A DNA stretch of 12,003 nt from Nitrospiraceae bacterium (GCA_014534095.1 JACVSD010000053.1:1-12003), one strand, 5' to 3'; shown: positions 1 to 7,221, counted from the stretch's first letter. The notes: generated by a model not told the origin, from the sequence alone. Made by a program: numbers and translations.

Positions 1-1
1 A

Positions 2-859
2 GAGCCTCACGCGTCGCGCGTTGAGACGCCCCGTCCCGTCAAACCTGCGCCGGCAACCAGTAGGCCGCGCGTGGCCCCGCAACAAAGTGCCCAGGTTGTT
101 CACCCGGTGGAACCGCCGAAGCCGCGGTCGGTTCGGCCGGTTCAGGACCTGTTGTCGGCGCCGATCACGACGACCCCCACACCGGACGCAAGAAAGCCGG
201 ACAGTGAAGACGCTCCGCCGGTGCCAAAGGAAGTGGTCAAGCAAGAAACGGTCAAAGAACCGGAACCGGTTCGCGAGGCGGTGACCGAACCGGTCGCGCC
301 GAGAGAGACGTATTCCGTGCCTGAATTGTCCCACACTCAGGCATCGGCCCAGGCTCATGAGGAACCCCCCGCTGTGGCTGGTCCTCCCCCTGTTGCCACG
401 GAAACGGCACATAGCAGTTCCCGTACGGCTCCGGCGGTGAACATGGCCAAGCCATCTGAAATGCCTCCGGCTGCGGCAAACCCACCGGCAACTTCAACGG
501 ACCCTGAGCCCTCGATGCAGGTTGCGAAGGCCGCCCCTCAGCCGCTTTCCCGCGCACCGGAGGCCAAAGCCGATCATCGCTGGGTGGGGGAATCGCTCTG
601 GCGGCGGGTCGCCGAATTGAAGCGCTACCCCAGTACGGCACGTCTGAATGGGTTGGAGGGCCGCGTGGTCTTGAAAGCGATCATTCGAGCCGACGGGCAT
701 CTGGCCGAGGTATCGGTGGTAAAGAGTTCCGGTCATGCGGTGCTCGATGCGGCGGCCATGGAGGCCGTCAAGCTGGCGTGCCCGCTCCACATGAAACATT
801 CCATCGGTCCGCCACAAATTGTGGTGAGTCTGCCGATCGTCTATAGCTTGGCGAACTAG
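2..859 (+). CDS. TonB-family energy transducer, C-terminal part (5' end outside window)
   Basis: The reading frame is open from the first complete codon at base 2 with no stop, so the gene begins upstream; a GTG at 71 is only an internal candidate and 285 residues are visible. About the first 185 residues are a Pro/Glu/Lys/Ala-rich low-complexity stretch, as in the periplasm-spanning linker of TonB proteins. The last 90 or so form a TonB C-terminal domain: a helix ending in ELKRYPSTARLNGLEG, then GRVVLKAIIRADGHLAEVSV and SSGHAVLDAAAMEAV, the usual YP...G..G.v.v.f.i..dG.....v..SSG...LD.aA pattern. Known role of the family: it couples the inner-membrane ExbB/ExbD motor to outer-membrane receptors. 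The N-terminal membrane anchor is not visible. Only 2 nt separate it from the next gene, and a receptor gene lies in the same operon, so it probably serves that receptor. Family assignment is firm; partner choice is inferred. Confidence 0.9.
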   Translation, partial: EPHASRVETPRPVKPAPATSRPRVAPQQSAQVVHPVEPPKPRSVRPVQDLLSAPITTTPTPDARKPDSEDAPPVPKEVVKQETVKEPEPVREAVTEPVAPRETYSVPELSHTQASAQAHEEPPAVAGPPPVATETAHSSSRTAPAVNMAKPSEMPPAAANPPATSTDPEPSMQVAKAAPQPLSRAPEAKADHRWVGESLWRRVAELKRYPSTARLNGLEGRVVLKAIIRADGHLAEVSVVKSSGHAVLDAAAMEAVKLACPLHMKHSIGPPQIVVSLPIVYSLAN

Positions 860-861
860 GT

Positions 862-2145
862 ATGGTCATGTCGAGGCGTTCTATCTCTTTGCTCGCGGTC
901 CTATTGACCGTGGTTCCGTTGATCCTGGGCGGAGCCGCAGACGAACCGCAGATCAGTGTCGGTCCAAAGCTGTCTACCACCCGCCAGGTGAAGAATCTGG
1001 TGGGCCCGACCGTGCAGATTGACGACCGGGGACGGATCGGCGTGACATGGGTGGAAGAGGACCAAGAGACACGCACAGTCTTTTTCGCCACCTCCGAAGC
1101 CCCCGGCGTTCCGCTCGGGGTGCCGGTGAACGTCAACCGACCATCAGAGAACCCATACTATCGCCAGGAGGCTCCCGCGCTGGCCATGCGGGGAAGCGAT
1201 GTGTTCATCGCTTGGGCCTTGACGCATCCAAGCGCGACTGCCGATAAACCCTTCTCCAGTGAGCTGCGATTGAGCCGATCCGGCGACGGAGGGGGGACGT
1301 TCGGTCCGTCCACTCTTGTCAATGACGATGGGCAGGTCATCAATCATACATTCGATGCGCTGCAGCTGGCACCCGATGGCGCGATTCATTTGGCTTGGAT
1401 CGACGCGCGTGAGGGCAAGAAGGAACCAGGAACCTACGTAGCCACATCCACCGATCAGGGGCGCAGTGTCGGCCGCAACATGAAAGTCGATGACAATACC
1501 TGTGTGTGCTGCCGCACGGCCCTTGCGACGTCGCCTGATGGAATAATCTATCTCGCCTGGCGGAAGATCTTCGAGGGCCATATCAGGGAGACCGTGGTTT
1601 CGCGTTCGACCGACGCAGGAAAGACCTTCTCTTCTCCGGTTATCGTCGGACATGATGGGTGGGTCTATCAGGCCTGCCCGCATCGTCCGGCCTCGCTGGG
1701 TGTGGATGGACAAGGAAGGCTGTATGTCGTGTGGTATACGGAAGGCGACGACGAAACACCTGCCATCTATATCGCTTTTTCCGATGACCAGGGCATGACA
1801 TTTTCTCCCAAGAAGCAATTGAATGTTTCCAAGGGCACCTTTCCGGATCACCCTCAGATGGCGGTCGATCCGGCGGGACGGATCGTCGCGATCTGGGAAG
1901 AACAGTCGCCGGTCCGCCGCGAAGTCGTGATGAGCCATTCGCTCGATCGTGGCCGCTCCTTCAGTAAGCCGGTGAAGCTGAATGAAAAGAATGGCCAAAC
2001 GCCGACGGTGGCGGTCAATAGCCAGGGAACTGTCGTCATGGGATGGAAGGAGCATGCAATGCCTGCGCATCGGCTGATCGTCCAGACCCTACAATTGCCG
2101 CCGGTGAATCGAGCCATGGAGGCAAGCAGTCGGCATGCACCGTAG
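862..2145 (+). CDS. Secreted BNR/Asp-box beta-propeller protein (sialidase-like fold) with CxCC motif
   Basis: 427 residues. It has an N-terminal signal peptide (RR, then a hydrophobic run at about residues 8-24, cleavage near AADEP), so it is exported. Five Asp-box/BNR motifs (S-x-D-x-G-x-T-F type) recur near residues 140, 196, 249, 307 and 360, each after a beta-strand pattern ending in AW or VW, indicating a six-bladed-type propeller. Databases usually name such proteins exo-alpha-sialidase, but I see no F/YRIP motif and no arginine triad, so sialidase activity is doubtful. Odd features are C214-x-C216-C217 followed by RTA, and C272-P-H274, which look like a metal, haem or disulfide site. 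An alternative start at 868 (MSRRS) has AGG at 858-860 better spaced. The gene begins 2 nt after the TonB-family gene and overlaps the next by 11 nt, so it is part of the operon. Its function within the uptake operon is unknown. Confidence 0.85.
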   Translation: MVMSRRSISLLAVLLTVVPLILGGAADEPQISVGPKLSTTRQVKNLVGPTVQIDDRGRIGVTWVEEDQETRTVFFATSEAPGVPLGVPVNVNRPSENPYYRQEAPALAMRGSDVFIAWALTHPSATADKPFSSELRLSRSGDGGGTFGPSTLVNDDGQVINHTFDALQLAPDGAIHLAWIDAREGKKEPGTYVATSTDQGRSVGRNMKVDDNTCVCCRTALATSPDGIIYLAWRKIFEGHIRETVVSRSTDAGKTFSSPVIVGHDGWVYQACPHRPASLGVDGQGRLYVVWYTEGDDETPAIYIAFSDDQGMTFSPKKQLNVSKGTFPDHPQMAVDPAGRIVAIWEEQSPVRREVVMSHSLDRGRSFSKPVKLNEKNGQTPTVAVNSQGTVVMGWKEHAMPAHRLIVQTLQLPPVNRAMEASSRHAP

Positions 2146-2704
2146 CGGGAGGCTCCATGCTATGGGCCTAGCAGTGGCGGGCGGGTGTGTCCTTCTCGCT
2201 GTGGGCGGCCTTGCTCACCGTGCGGCCTTCGCTTCGAAAGACGTCTTTGCAGCGCTGAAAGTGACTCGCGTGACGGCCGACTCCCCGTCCATTCGCTTCG
2301 GGTTAAAAGCACTCGACGGCGCCGTTGTGCGCTCTCAGAATTGGGCCGGCAAAGTTGTGGTCCTGAATTTTTGGGCGACGTGGTGCGGACCCTGCAAAGA
2401 CGAAATGCCGTCGCTCGCCCGGCTCAAGCAGCATCTGGATCCGCAGCAGTTCGAGGTGGTGACGGTGACCGCGGACCTGCATCCACAAGGGATCAAGCAG
2501 TTTCTGACTCAACTGGGGATCGGTCTTCCGGTTCTCTTAGATGAGGATCAGGAAGTCTCCCGCCAGTGCATGGTGCGGGGCCTGCCGACCACCGTACTCC
2601 TCGGCCCGGACGGCCGCCCGGTGGGCCGCGCTGTCGGACCGCGCGAGTGGGACAGCCCCGATGCAGTTGCGCTCTTGGAGCACGTGCTCAAGGGCACCGA
2701 ATGA
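2135..2704 (+). CDS. TlpA-family thioredoxin-like thiol-disulfide oxidoreductase
   Basis: 189 residues from the ATG at 2135; a second in-frame ATG at 2162 (MGLAVAGG) has GGGAGG at 2147-2152 with 9 nt spacing and may be the true start. A hydrophobic segment near residues 11-30 is a signal peptide or membrane anchor, placing the domain in the periplasm. The AhpC/TSA-Redoxin fold is clear: KVVVLNFWATWCGPCKDEMP with the redox pair C84/C87, a strand EVVTVTAD, and the cis-proline loop GLPTTVLLGPDG (P151). Known role of the family: reduction of periplasmic disulfides, for instance during cytochrome c or copper-centre assembly. It overlaps the propeller gene by 11 nt and the next gene by ATGA, so it is translationally coupled to both. 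A likely job is keeping the cysteines of the neighbouring CxCC propeller or His/Cys-rich membrane protein reduced; this is inferred from position only. Confidence 0.93.
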   Translation: MHRSGRLHAMGLAVAGGCVLLAVGGLAHRAAFASKDVFAALKVTRVTADSPSIRFGLKALDGAVVRSQNWAGKVVVLNFWATWCGPCKDEMPSLARLKQHLDPQQFEVVTVTADLHPQGIKQFLTQLGIGLPVLLDEDQEVSRQCMVRGLPTTVLLGPDGRPVGRAVGPREWDSPDAVALLEHVLKGTE

Positions 2705-3222
2705 GACGGGCGCTCGTTCCGGTCGCCTTGAGTATGGCGGCTCTCTATATGGCGCTCGCCATCTTGGCTGCTAGCTGTCTCTTTACGCACGTCGGACAGG
2801 CCGATACCGCGCATCATCAGCAGCAGACACCCCACGGACCGCATTCCGCCTTCTGTGCCTGGCTCTGCCAAGCGAATCCCGTAGTCAGCGATCTGATCGA
2901 GGCCCCGCACCCGGCCGTTTTTCAAGCCATCGCTCTGCTGATCCTCCTCCCGACCTTCAAGACCGCGTATCTGATCATGCGTGTGATTCAGCCACGGGCC
3001 CCCCCCCTTCGTTCTGGCCTACCGTTTGATGACATAACCATCGGCCGGCCAGGCTCTGCTGAGGAGCGATTCAGCCGAGTCTTCATGTGTAATCTAAAGG
3101 GAGTGAATCATCATGGGGGCCTCGAAACTTGTGTGGAGTGTTCGGCTTGCGGCGATTGCGCTGTGGTGTGTGGGGTTGGAGACGGGGGCAGTGGGGCAAG
3201 ACCTTCCGGCTCCAGCGGATGA
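2701..3222 (+). CDS. Small His/Cys-rich membrane protein, probable frameshifted or extended 3' end
   Basis: The start ATG at 2701 overlaps the TlpA-like stop codon as ATGA. The frame as sequenced gives 173 residues. Two hydrophobic helices (about residues 7-29 and 72-94) flank a loop rich in potential metal ligands: C26, H30, H38, H39, H45, H48, C52 and C56, with HSAFCAWLC at its end. This looks like a periplasmic metal-binding loop and recalls small DUF2946-type proteins, but I cannot assign a family. After a run of nine C at 2999-3007 the frame continues 110 nt into the receptor gene, where the residues become Gly/Cys-rich shadow translation of its signal peptide. With one C fewer, the frame would end in PFVLAYRLMT at a TAA at 3035-3037, giving about 111 residues and leaving the receptor's ribosome site free. 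I therefore trust residues 1-100 and doubt the rest. Confidence 0.65.
   Translation: MRRALVPVALSMAALYMALAILAASCLFTHVGQADTAHHQQQTPHGPHSAFCAWLCQANPVVSDLIEAPHPAVFQAIALLILLPTFKTAYLIMRVIQPRAPPLRSGLPFDDITIGRPGSAEERFSRVFMCNLKGVNHHGGLETCVECSACGDCAVVCGVGDGGSGARPSGSSG
3096..3103 (+). promoter_or_regulatory. Ribosome binding site of the first TonB-dependent receptor
   Basis: AAAGGGAG lies 9 nt before the ATG at 3113 and fixes the receptor start. It lies inside the 3' extension of the preceding open frame, which argues that the preceding gene normally ends earlier. Confidence 0.6.
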
Positions 3223-5440
3223 CACGGCCACACCGCGGGAACGTGAGTTGCGCAACCAGCTCAAAACGATTTTGCAGGAGTTGGACGAGATTGGTCAGTC
3301 GAAAGAGCAAGGCAAGGCGGAAGGTGAACGATCGTCGGTCGTGAAGGAACGCCTGGAGCCGGCGGTGGCCGATGTGGAGGCGCCGCATTATGAGCTCGCC
3401 GATACCAGCATCGTGAGTCAGCGGTTGCAAAAACGTCCCGAAGGTGTGTCGCTTGCAGCAACCCTTCCATCGGAGACCCAGTCTCAGCCGACGCGCACCA
3501 TGCGGGAGTCAATGGAATCATTGCCAGGGGTCGTGCTGCGGCAGGCCAATGGCCCCAGGGACTTCAGCATGATGATTCGTGGACAAGGTGCGAAGACCAC
3601 CTTCGCGGTTCGAGACATCAAGATCTATGAGGACGGGTTCATGCAGACTCAGTCCGACGGTCTGTCACGGCTGGACATGCAGGACCCGTGGTTCATGCGG
3701 AGTGTCGAAGTGATCCGCGGCGCGTCGTCCTCGCTCTATGACAACTACGCGCTGGGCGGCATGGTGCATTTCAGAACGCGACGCGGGAGCGACATCAACG
3801 GATTCGAGAGTTTCTTTTCCGGCGGGTCTTACGGTTTCCACAAAGAGGCGTTTGCCGTCGGTCAACAATATGAGCACCTCGACGTCTCCTTATTTGCCAG
3901 CAACGCCGGCGAAGACGGGTTTATTCGCAACAGCGACTATAAAACACAGACCCTGAATTTCAATCTACGGTTCAAGATCGACGACAAGCAAAGCTTTTAC
4001 TTCAAGGCCATCACGAACTGGCTCGACACGCGAGTCCCGACCCGGTTGACGCAGTCACAATTCTTAGCCGATGAGCGGCAGGCAGGCGGGGCGCAGACCA
4101 CGTGTGTCCCGGGGACCTACAATGCCGGCTGCGCCAATGCGACCCTTTTGCAACAGCAGCGGGTAGACCGGCGCACGATCGTCGGCGGAATATATGAACG
4201 GCAGATTGACGCCAATACGGTGCTGACGATGGAAGCCGATTATGATGTGAAAGACATTAATCAGTACTTTTCGCAGATTACCGATAATGTTAACCCGAAC
4301 TACAAGCATTACACGGACCTGCGGCATGATGGACGGCTCGGAGACATGCCGCTCAGGAGTTACCTGGGATTTTTTGTGAATCAGATGGAGCAGGAGGGCC
4401 AAACCTTCCAGAACCTGGCGACCGGGTTCGGCACGCGCGGCTCGCTGCTCCAGAATAACCGAGGCACGATCCGCAACATCGGCGGCCGCCTGCGTGAAGA
4501 ACTTGAGTTCCACCCGAAATGGATCCTGGCTGGTGGATTGGGCTTTGAGCAATCGATGATCAGCGTGCAATCCATCGCCTATACCGGGGCCACGCCCGCC
4601 CCAACTAGTGCGGACCGGACGTTTTATAACTGGGCGCCTGAAATGTCGCTCACGTGGAAACCCCATGAAGGGCAACGTCACTGGGTGAGGGCCTCCACCG
4701 GCTACGGGATTCCGCAATTCGGGAACCTCTTGAGAGATCCTATCACCGGACAGCCGGGCACCAACTTCGACCTCAGGCCGCAAAAGAATCTCAATGCCGA
4801 GGTCGGCACCGAGTCGCGGCTTACTCAGGACCTTACCGTCCAGTTGGTCGGTTTCTGGACGTTCTTCAAGGATGAGATCATTACGCAAACGATATCGGGC
4901 ACCAATACGGCTTCGGTCAATGCCGATTCCTCCCAGTATCGGGGGCTGGAAGTGTTCTATGATTGGCGCCCGCGGCCCGGCCTGCGCTTATCCGGGGCCT
5001 ACACGCATATCGATGCCATGTACACGAACTTTTCCGACCGGACCGCGGCGGGGTTTCTCGTGAGGGACGGGAACAAGGTGCCCAATGTCCCCACCGATGT
5101 GCTGTTTGCCAAAGCGGAATATGATCATTGGCCGAGCGGCTGGGGCGGTTGGGTCGAAGGCAGCTACTACAATAGTTACTTCCTAAACAACAGTAACACG
5201 TTTGGCATTCCCTCCTATGCCGTGGCGAACATGAACGTCCACAAGAATTTTGAAGTCAGGAACTCATGGGTCCGGTTCGTCAGGCTGTATTTGCAAATGG
5301 ACAACATTACCGATAAAAAGTACGCCGCATCGGGGCAGGTCATCGGCGGCGAAACTCATGCACAGGCGGCGGGTCAACAAGCATTTTTCGCCGGTTATGG
5401 GCGGGCCATTTATGGTGGTGTGACCCTCGGTTTTTTCTAG
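3113..5440 (+). CDS. TonB-dependent outer-membrane receptor with N-terminal coiled-coil extension
   Basis: 775 residues, full length. A signal peptide (about residues 1-29, ending AVGQD) is followed by a charged helical segment near 41-70 (ERELRNQLKTILQELDEI) that looks like a short coiled coil, then the plug domain at about 125-225 with SLPGVVLRQANG, MMIRGQG, VEVIRGASSSLYDNYALGG and the closing VHFRTRRG. The rest is a beta-barrel with alternating strands, and the final residue is Phe (GVTLGFF), the usual signal for barrel assembly. C331 and C340 in a predicted outer loop may form a disulfide. The plug region is rich in methionine (M153, M154, M177, M189, M195). No clear TonB box is visible. 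The substrate is unknown: siderophore, haem and metal complex are all possible. It is the last gene of the operon begun by the TonB-family protein, which probably energises it. Confidence 0.93.
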   Translation: MGASKLVWSVRLAAIALWCVGLETGAVGQDLPAPADDTATPRERELRNQLKTILQELDEIGQSKEQGKAEGERSSVVKERLEPAVADVEAPHYELADTSIVSQRLQKRPEGVSLAATLPSETQSQPTRTMRESMESLPGVVLRQANGPRDFSMMIRGQGAKTTFAVRDIKIYEDGFMQTQSDGLSRLDMQDPWFMRSVEVIRGASSSLYDNYALGGMVHFRTRRGSDINGFESFFSGGSYGFHKEAFAVGQQYEHLDVSLFASNAGEDGFIRNSDYKTQTLNFNLRFKIDDKQSFYFKAITNWLDTRVPTRLTQSQFLADERQAGGAQTTCVPGTYNAGCANATLLQQQRVDRRTIVGGIYERQIDANTVLTMEADYDVKDINQYFSQITDNVNPNYKHYTDLRHDGRLGDMPLRSYLGFFVNQMEQEGQTFQNLATGFGTRGSLLQNNRGTIRNIGGRLREELEFHPKWILAGGLGFEQSMISVQSIAYTGATPAPTSADRTFYNWAPEMSLTWKPHEGQRHWVRASTGYGIPQFGNLLRDPITGQPGTNFDLRPQKNLNAEVGTESRLTQDLTVQLVGFWTFFKDEIITQTISGTNTASVNADSSQYRGLEVFYDWRPRPGLRLSGAYTHIDAMYTNFSDRTAAGFLVRDGNKVPNVPTDVLFAKAEYDHWPSGWGGWVEGSYYNSYFLNNSNTFGIPSYAVANMNVHKNFEVRNSWVRFVRLYLQMDNITDKKYAASGQVIGGETHAQAAGQQAFFAGYGRAIYGGVTLGFF

Positions 5441-5468
5441 CCAGTGGCAACAGCCCATGCTTCGGTTT

Positions 5469-5505
5469 GTGCCGGCACCGACATGGGTCGGAGGATCGCC
5501 GGCAC
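5469..5505 (+). terminator. Hairpin between receptor and TPR gene, possible terminator
   Basis: GTGCCGGC (5469-5476) pairs with GCCGGCAC (5498-5505), and inside it CCGAC (5478-5482) pairs with GTCGG (5487-5491) around an ATGG loop. The structure starts 28 nt after the receptor stop. There is no T-tract after it, so it is not a classical intrinsic terminator; it could aid Rho-independent arrest, protect mRNA ends or bind a protein (GTGCCGGCAC alone is a 10-base palindrome). Confidence 0.35.
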
Positions 5506-5506
5506 G

Positions 5507-5535
5507 TTGATTTCACCCTCGTCCGCCGCTATAGT
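5507..5535 (+). promoter_or_regulatory. Sigma70-like promoter of the TPR gene
   Basis: TTGATT (5507-5512) is followed after exactly 17 nt by TATAGT (5530-5535). Matches to the consensus are 4/6 and 5/6. Transcription would start near 5542, about 20 nt before the ATG at 5564, which supports that start and excludes the longer frame beginning at 5444. Confidence 0.5.
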
Positions 5536-5563
5536 CCGGAATCCTGCGACGTATGGAGGACGA

Positions 5564-6634
5564 ATGAAGCGGCTGGCTTCAGGCCGACGTCTGGCAATGG
5601 CGTTTCCCCTCTTTCTATGGTTCGTCGGTCTCCTTCCATCTCTCTTCGCTCAACCGGCCGTGGCGGCAGACTCTCTTCACCTTCACTTGGAGCAGGCGGC
5701 GGGTCTCTTACGCCAAGGGGACTTGAAGGCGGCCGAAGAAGCCGCAAGAAAAGCCATCCATCAGCATCCGTCTTCTCCCGAGGCGCATCACCTTTTGGGC
5801 CAAGTGCTGTTTTCCGCCCGCAAGCCGGGCGAGGCGCTGGAGGCCTTTGCCTATGCGGTGAAGCTCAAGCCCAGCTATGCCGAAGCCCTGAACCGGCTGG
5901 CCGCTATCTACGTGATCCAGGGCAAAGCTGAACAAGCGGAACAGGCCTTGCTGCGTGCGATCGAAGCCGATGCCAAACATGTCGGATCCTACCTCGACCT
6001 TGCGAAGTTATACGAACAGCGCCGGGATGTTGTAAGCGCAAAGAAACTGTATCAGGACCTGTTGAGCGTTCTGCCGGGGCAGCAGGAGGCGCTCTTTGAG
6101 CTGGCTACGCTATACGACACTCAAGGAGAGGCGAAAGCGGCGCGGGATACGCTCCGGCGGTTGACCAAAGCCAACCCGAGGCATGCGAATGCCTGGTATC
6201 TGAACGGGCGGATCGCGGAAAAAAACAACGATCTCGTCGAAGCGGCGTACGCCTATAAGCAAGCGATCGCGGCCAAGCCGGATCTGGTCGATGCGCACTA
6301 TAATCTCGGCTTTATCTATCGCAGCCAGAACAAGCCGAATGAAGCGGAACGTGAGTTTATCGAAGTACTGCGGTATCGCCCGGAGTACGCCGAGGCGCAT
6401 TTGAACCTGGGTGTCATCTACACGAGCCTCGGTAAGCTCGACGATGCGGAGCACGAATATGAGGAGGCGGTCCGGTTGAAGCCGGAATATGCGGAAGCGC
6501 ATTACAACCTCGGAGTGTTCTACGAACTCCACCGGAAGGATATGGGTCGGGCGCTGGCGCAATATCGGAAGTACCGGGAACTGGGGGGGCGGGATGATCG
6601 GGTAGAGCGGATTGTGGGCTCAACGTTTCGATAA
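5564..6634 (+). CDS. Secreted tetratricopeptide (TPR) repeat protein
   Basis: 356 residues. The frame is open from 5444, but the ATG at 5564 is chosen because GGAGGA lies at 5555-5560, a promoter lies just upstream, and the protein then begins with a good signal peptide (MKRLASGRRLAM, a hydrophobic run, cleavage near AVAADS). The mature protein is almost entirely TPRs: nine consecutive 34-residue units with the W/Y/L-G-Y-A-P pattern, from LEQAAGLLRQGDLKAAEEA to AHYNLGVFYELHRKDMGRA. Repeats 7-9 are the closest to consensus and to one another (AEAHLNLGVIYTSLGKLDDA, AEAHYNLGVFYEL). Such proteins are periplasmic or outer-membrane scaffolds for protein assembly; no enzymatic domain is seen. It follows the receptor operon but has its own promoter, and its 3' end converges on the Slp-like gene with a 33-nt gap. 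Partner and exact role are unknown. Confidence 0.88.
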   Translation: MKRLASGRRLAMAFPLFLWFVGLLPSLFAQPAVAADSLHLHLEQAAGLLRQGDLKAAEEAARKAIHQHPSSPEAHHLLGQVLFSARKPGEALEAFAYAVKLKPSYAEALNRLAAIYVIQGKAEQAEQALLRAIEADAKHVGSYLDLAKLYEQRRDVVSAKKLYQDLLSVLPGQQEALFELATLYDTQGEAKAARDTLRRLTKANPRHANAWYLNGRIAEKNNDLVEAAYAYKQAIAAKPDLVDAHYNLGFIYRSQNKPNEAEREFIEVLRYRPEYAEAHLNLGVIYTSLGKLDDAEHEYEEAVRLKPEYAEAHYNLGVFYELHRKDMGRALAQYRKYRELGGRDDRVERIVGSTFR

Positions 6635-6667
6635 TCTGCAGCTGGACGGGCATGGCATCCGCCTCGA

Positions 6668-7207
6668 TCACCAATAGGGCCATGCCGTTCCATACGGACT
6701 CCAGAGTGGCCTCCTCCAGTAGGGGCCGGGCCCCATATACGGGTATGGGCGAAGCTGCGGCGCAGTCTCCTGGGCGGTCCAGACGCGCAAGTTTCTGATC
6801 TCGACCAAGGGGTACTCGTATTCAGTCTCATCCAATGGCAAGGTCACTGAGCCGGCAAGGTCGCCGCTTAGGGTGACGAGGGTGCCAGTCGGGATGGTAG
6901 CGGGATCAAGGAATTCGCGTTGCACTGCGACGAAGCGGCCTTGGGATTGTCTTCGATCCAGGGCTGGTTGTAGGGATGAGGCCAGGGGCAACTGCAAGAG
7001 CTCAATGCGCGTGCCTTCCTTTAGCCGTCTTGCTGAGAGCACCTCTCCCGCGAGCGTAACCGGCTGCCCCTTATAGAGTTGCGGATCGGCTTTGACCTGG
7101 GCGAAGCTCAACTGCGGAGGCTCCACCGGACCAGGATCGTCTGTCGACGCGCAACCACCGATGAGGACGAGTGCCAGCAGGCAGAAGGCTAGGGGCGGCA
7201 GTTTCAC
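6668..7207 (-). CDS. Slp-family outer-membrane lipoprotein
   Basis: 179 residues on the minus strand, GTG start. A lipoprotein signal (hydrophobic run followed by LIGGC, lipidated Cys at 19) is followed by a domain matching the Slp (starvation-inducible lipoprotein) family: SFAQVKADPQLYKGQPVTLA, GEVLSARRLKEGTRIELLQL, GRFVAVQREFLDPA, GTLVTLSGDLAG and YEYPLVEIRNLRVW. The C-terminal tail is aromatic and Pro/Gly-rich (PYPYMGPGPYWRRP), as is common in this family. Slp proteins sit on the inner leaflet of the outer membrane; their biochemical role is not settled. The GTG is the only sensible start: an in-frame TGA lies two codons upstream and the signal peptide needs the whole N-terminus. No Shine-Dalgarno is seen. 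The gene is alone on this strand, converging with the TPR gene and divergent from the DsbA-like gene. Confidence 0.88.
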   Translation of the reverse strand: MKLPPLAFCLLALVLIGGCASTDDPGPVEPPQLSFAQVKADPQLYKGQPVTLAGEVLSARRLKEGTRIELLQLPLASSLQPALDRRQSQGRFVAVQREFLDPATIPTGTLVTLSGDLAGSVTLPLDETEYEYPLVEIRNLRVWTAQETAPQLRPYPYMGPGPYWRRPLWSPYGTAWPYW

Positions 7208-7212
7208 GGCTC

Positions 7213-7221
7213 ATTATAGCA
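7213..7221 (-). promoter_or_regulatory. Extended -10 promoter of the Slp-like gene, probable leaderless start
   Basis: On the minus strand TGCTATAAT gives a perfect TATAAT (7213-7218) with the TGn extension (7219-7221). Its last base is 5 nt before the GTG start codon at 7207-7205, so transcription should begin at or next to the start codon. No -35 box is found at 16-18 nt, as expected for extended -10 promoters. Confidence 0.5.

Noticed and set aside
1144..2070. 308-codon open frame on the minus strand
   Set aside because: It lies entirely antisense to the propeller gene, which has a signal peptide and repeated Asp boxes; the antisense product is Arg/His/Asp-rich with no recognisable domain, as expected of a GC-rich shadow.
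4064..4888. 274-codon minus-strand frame inside the first receptor
   Set aside because: It is antisense to conserved barrel sequence with a clear plug and terminal Phe; no ribosome site or domain supports it.
5444..5563. N-terminal extension of the TPR protein from ATG 5444
   Set aside because: It would run through a hairpin and the promoter, lacks a signal peptide at its start, and the ATG at 5564 has GGAGGA and a proper signal peptide.
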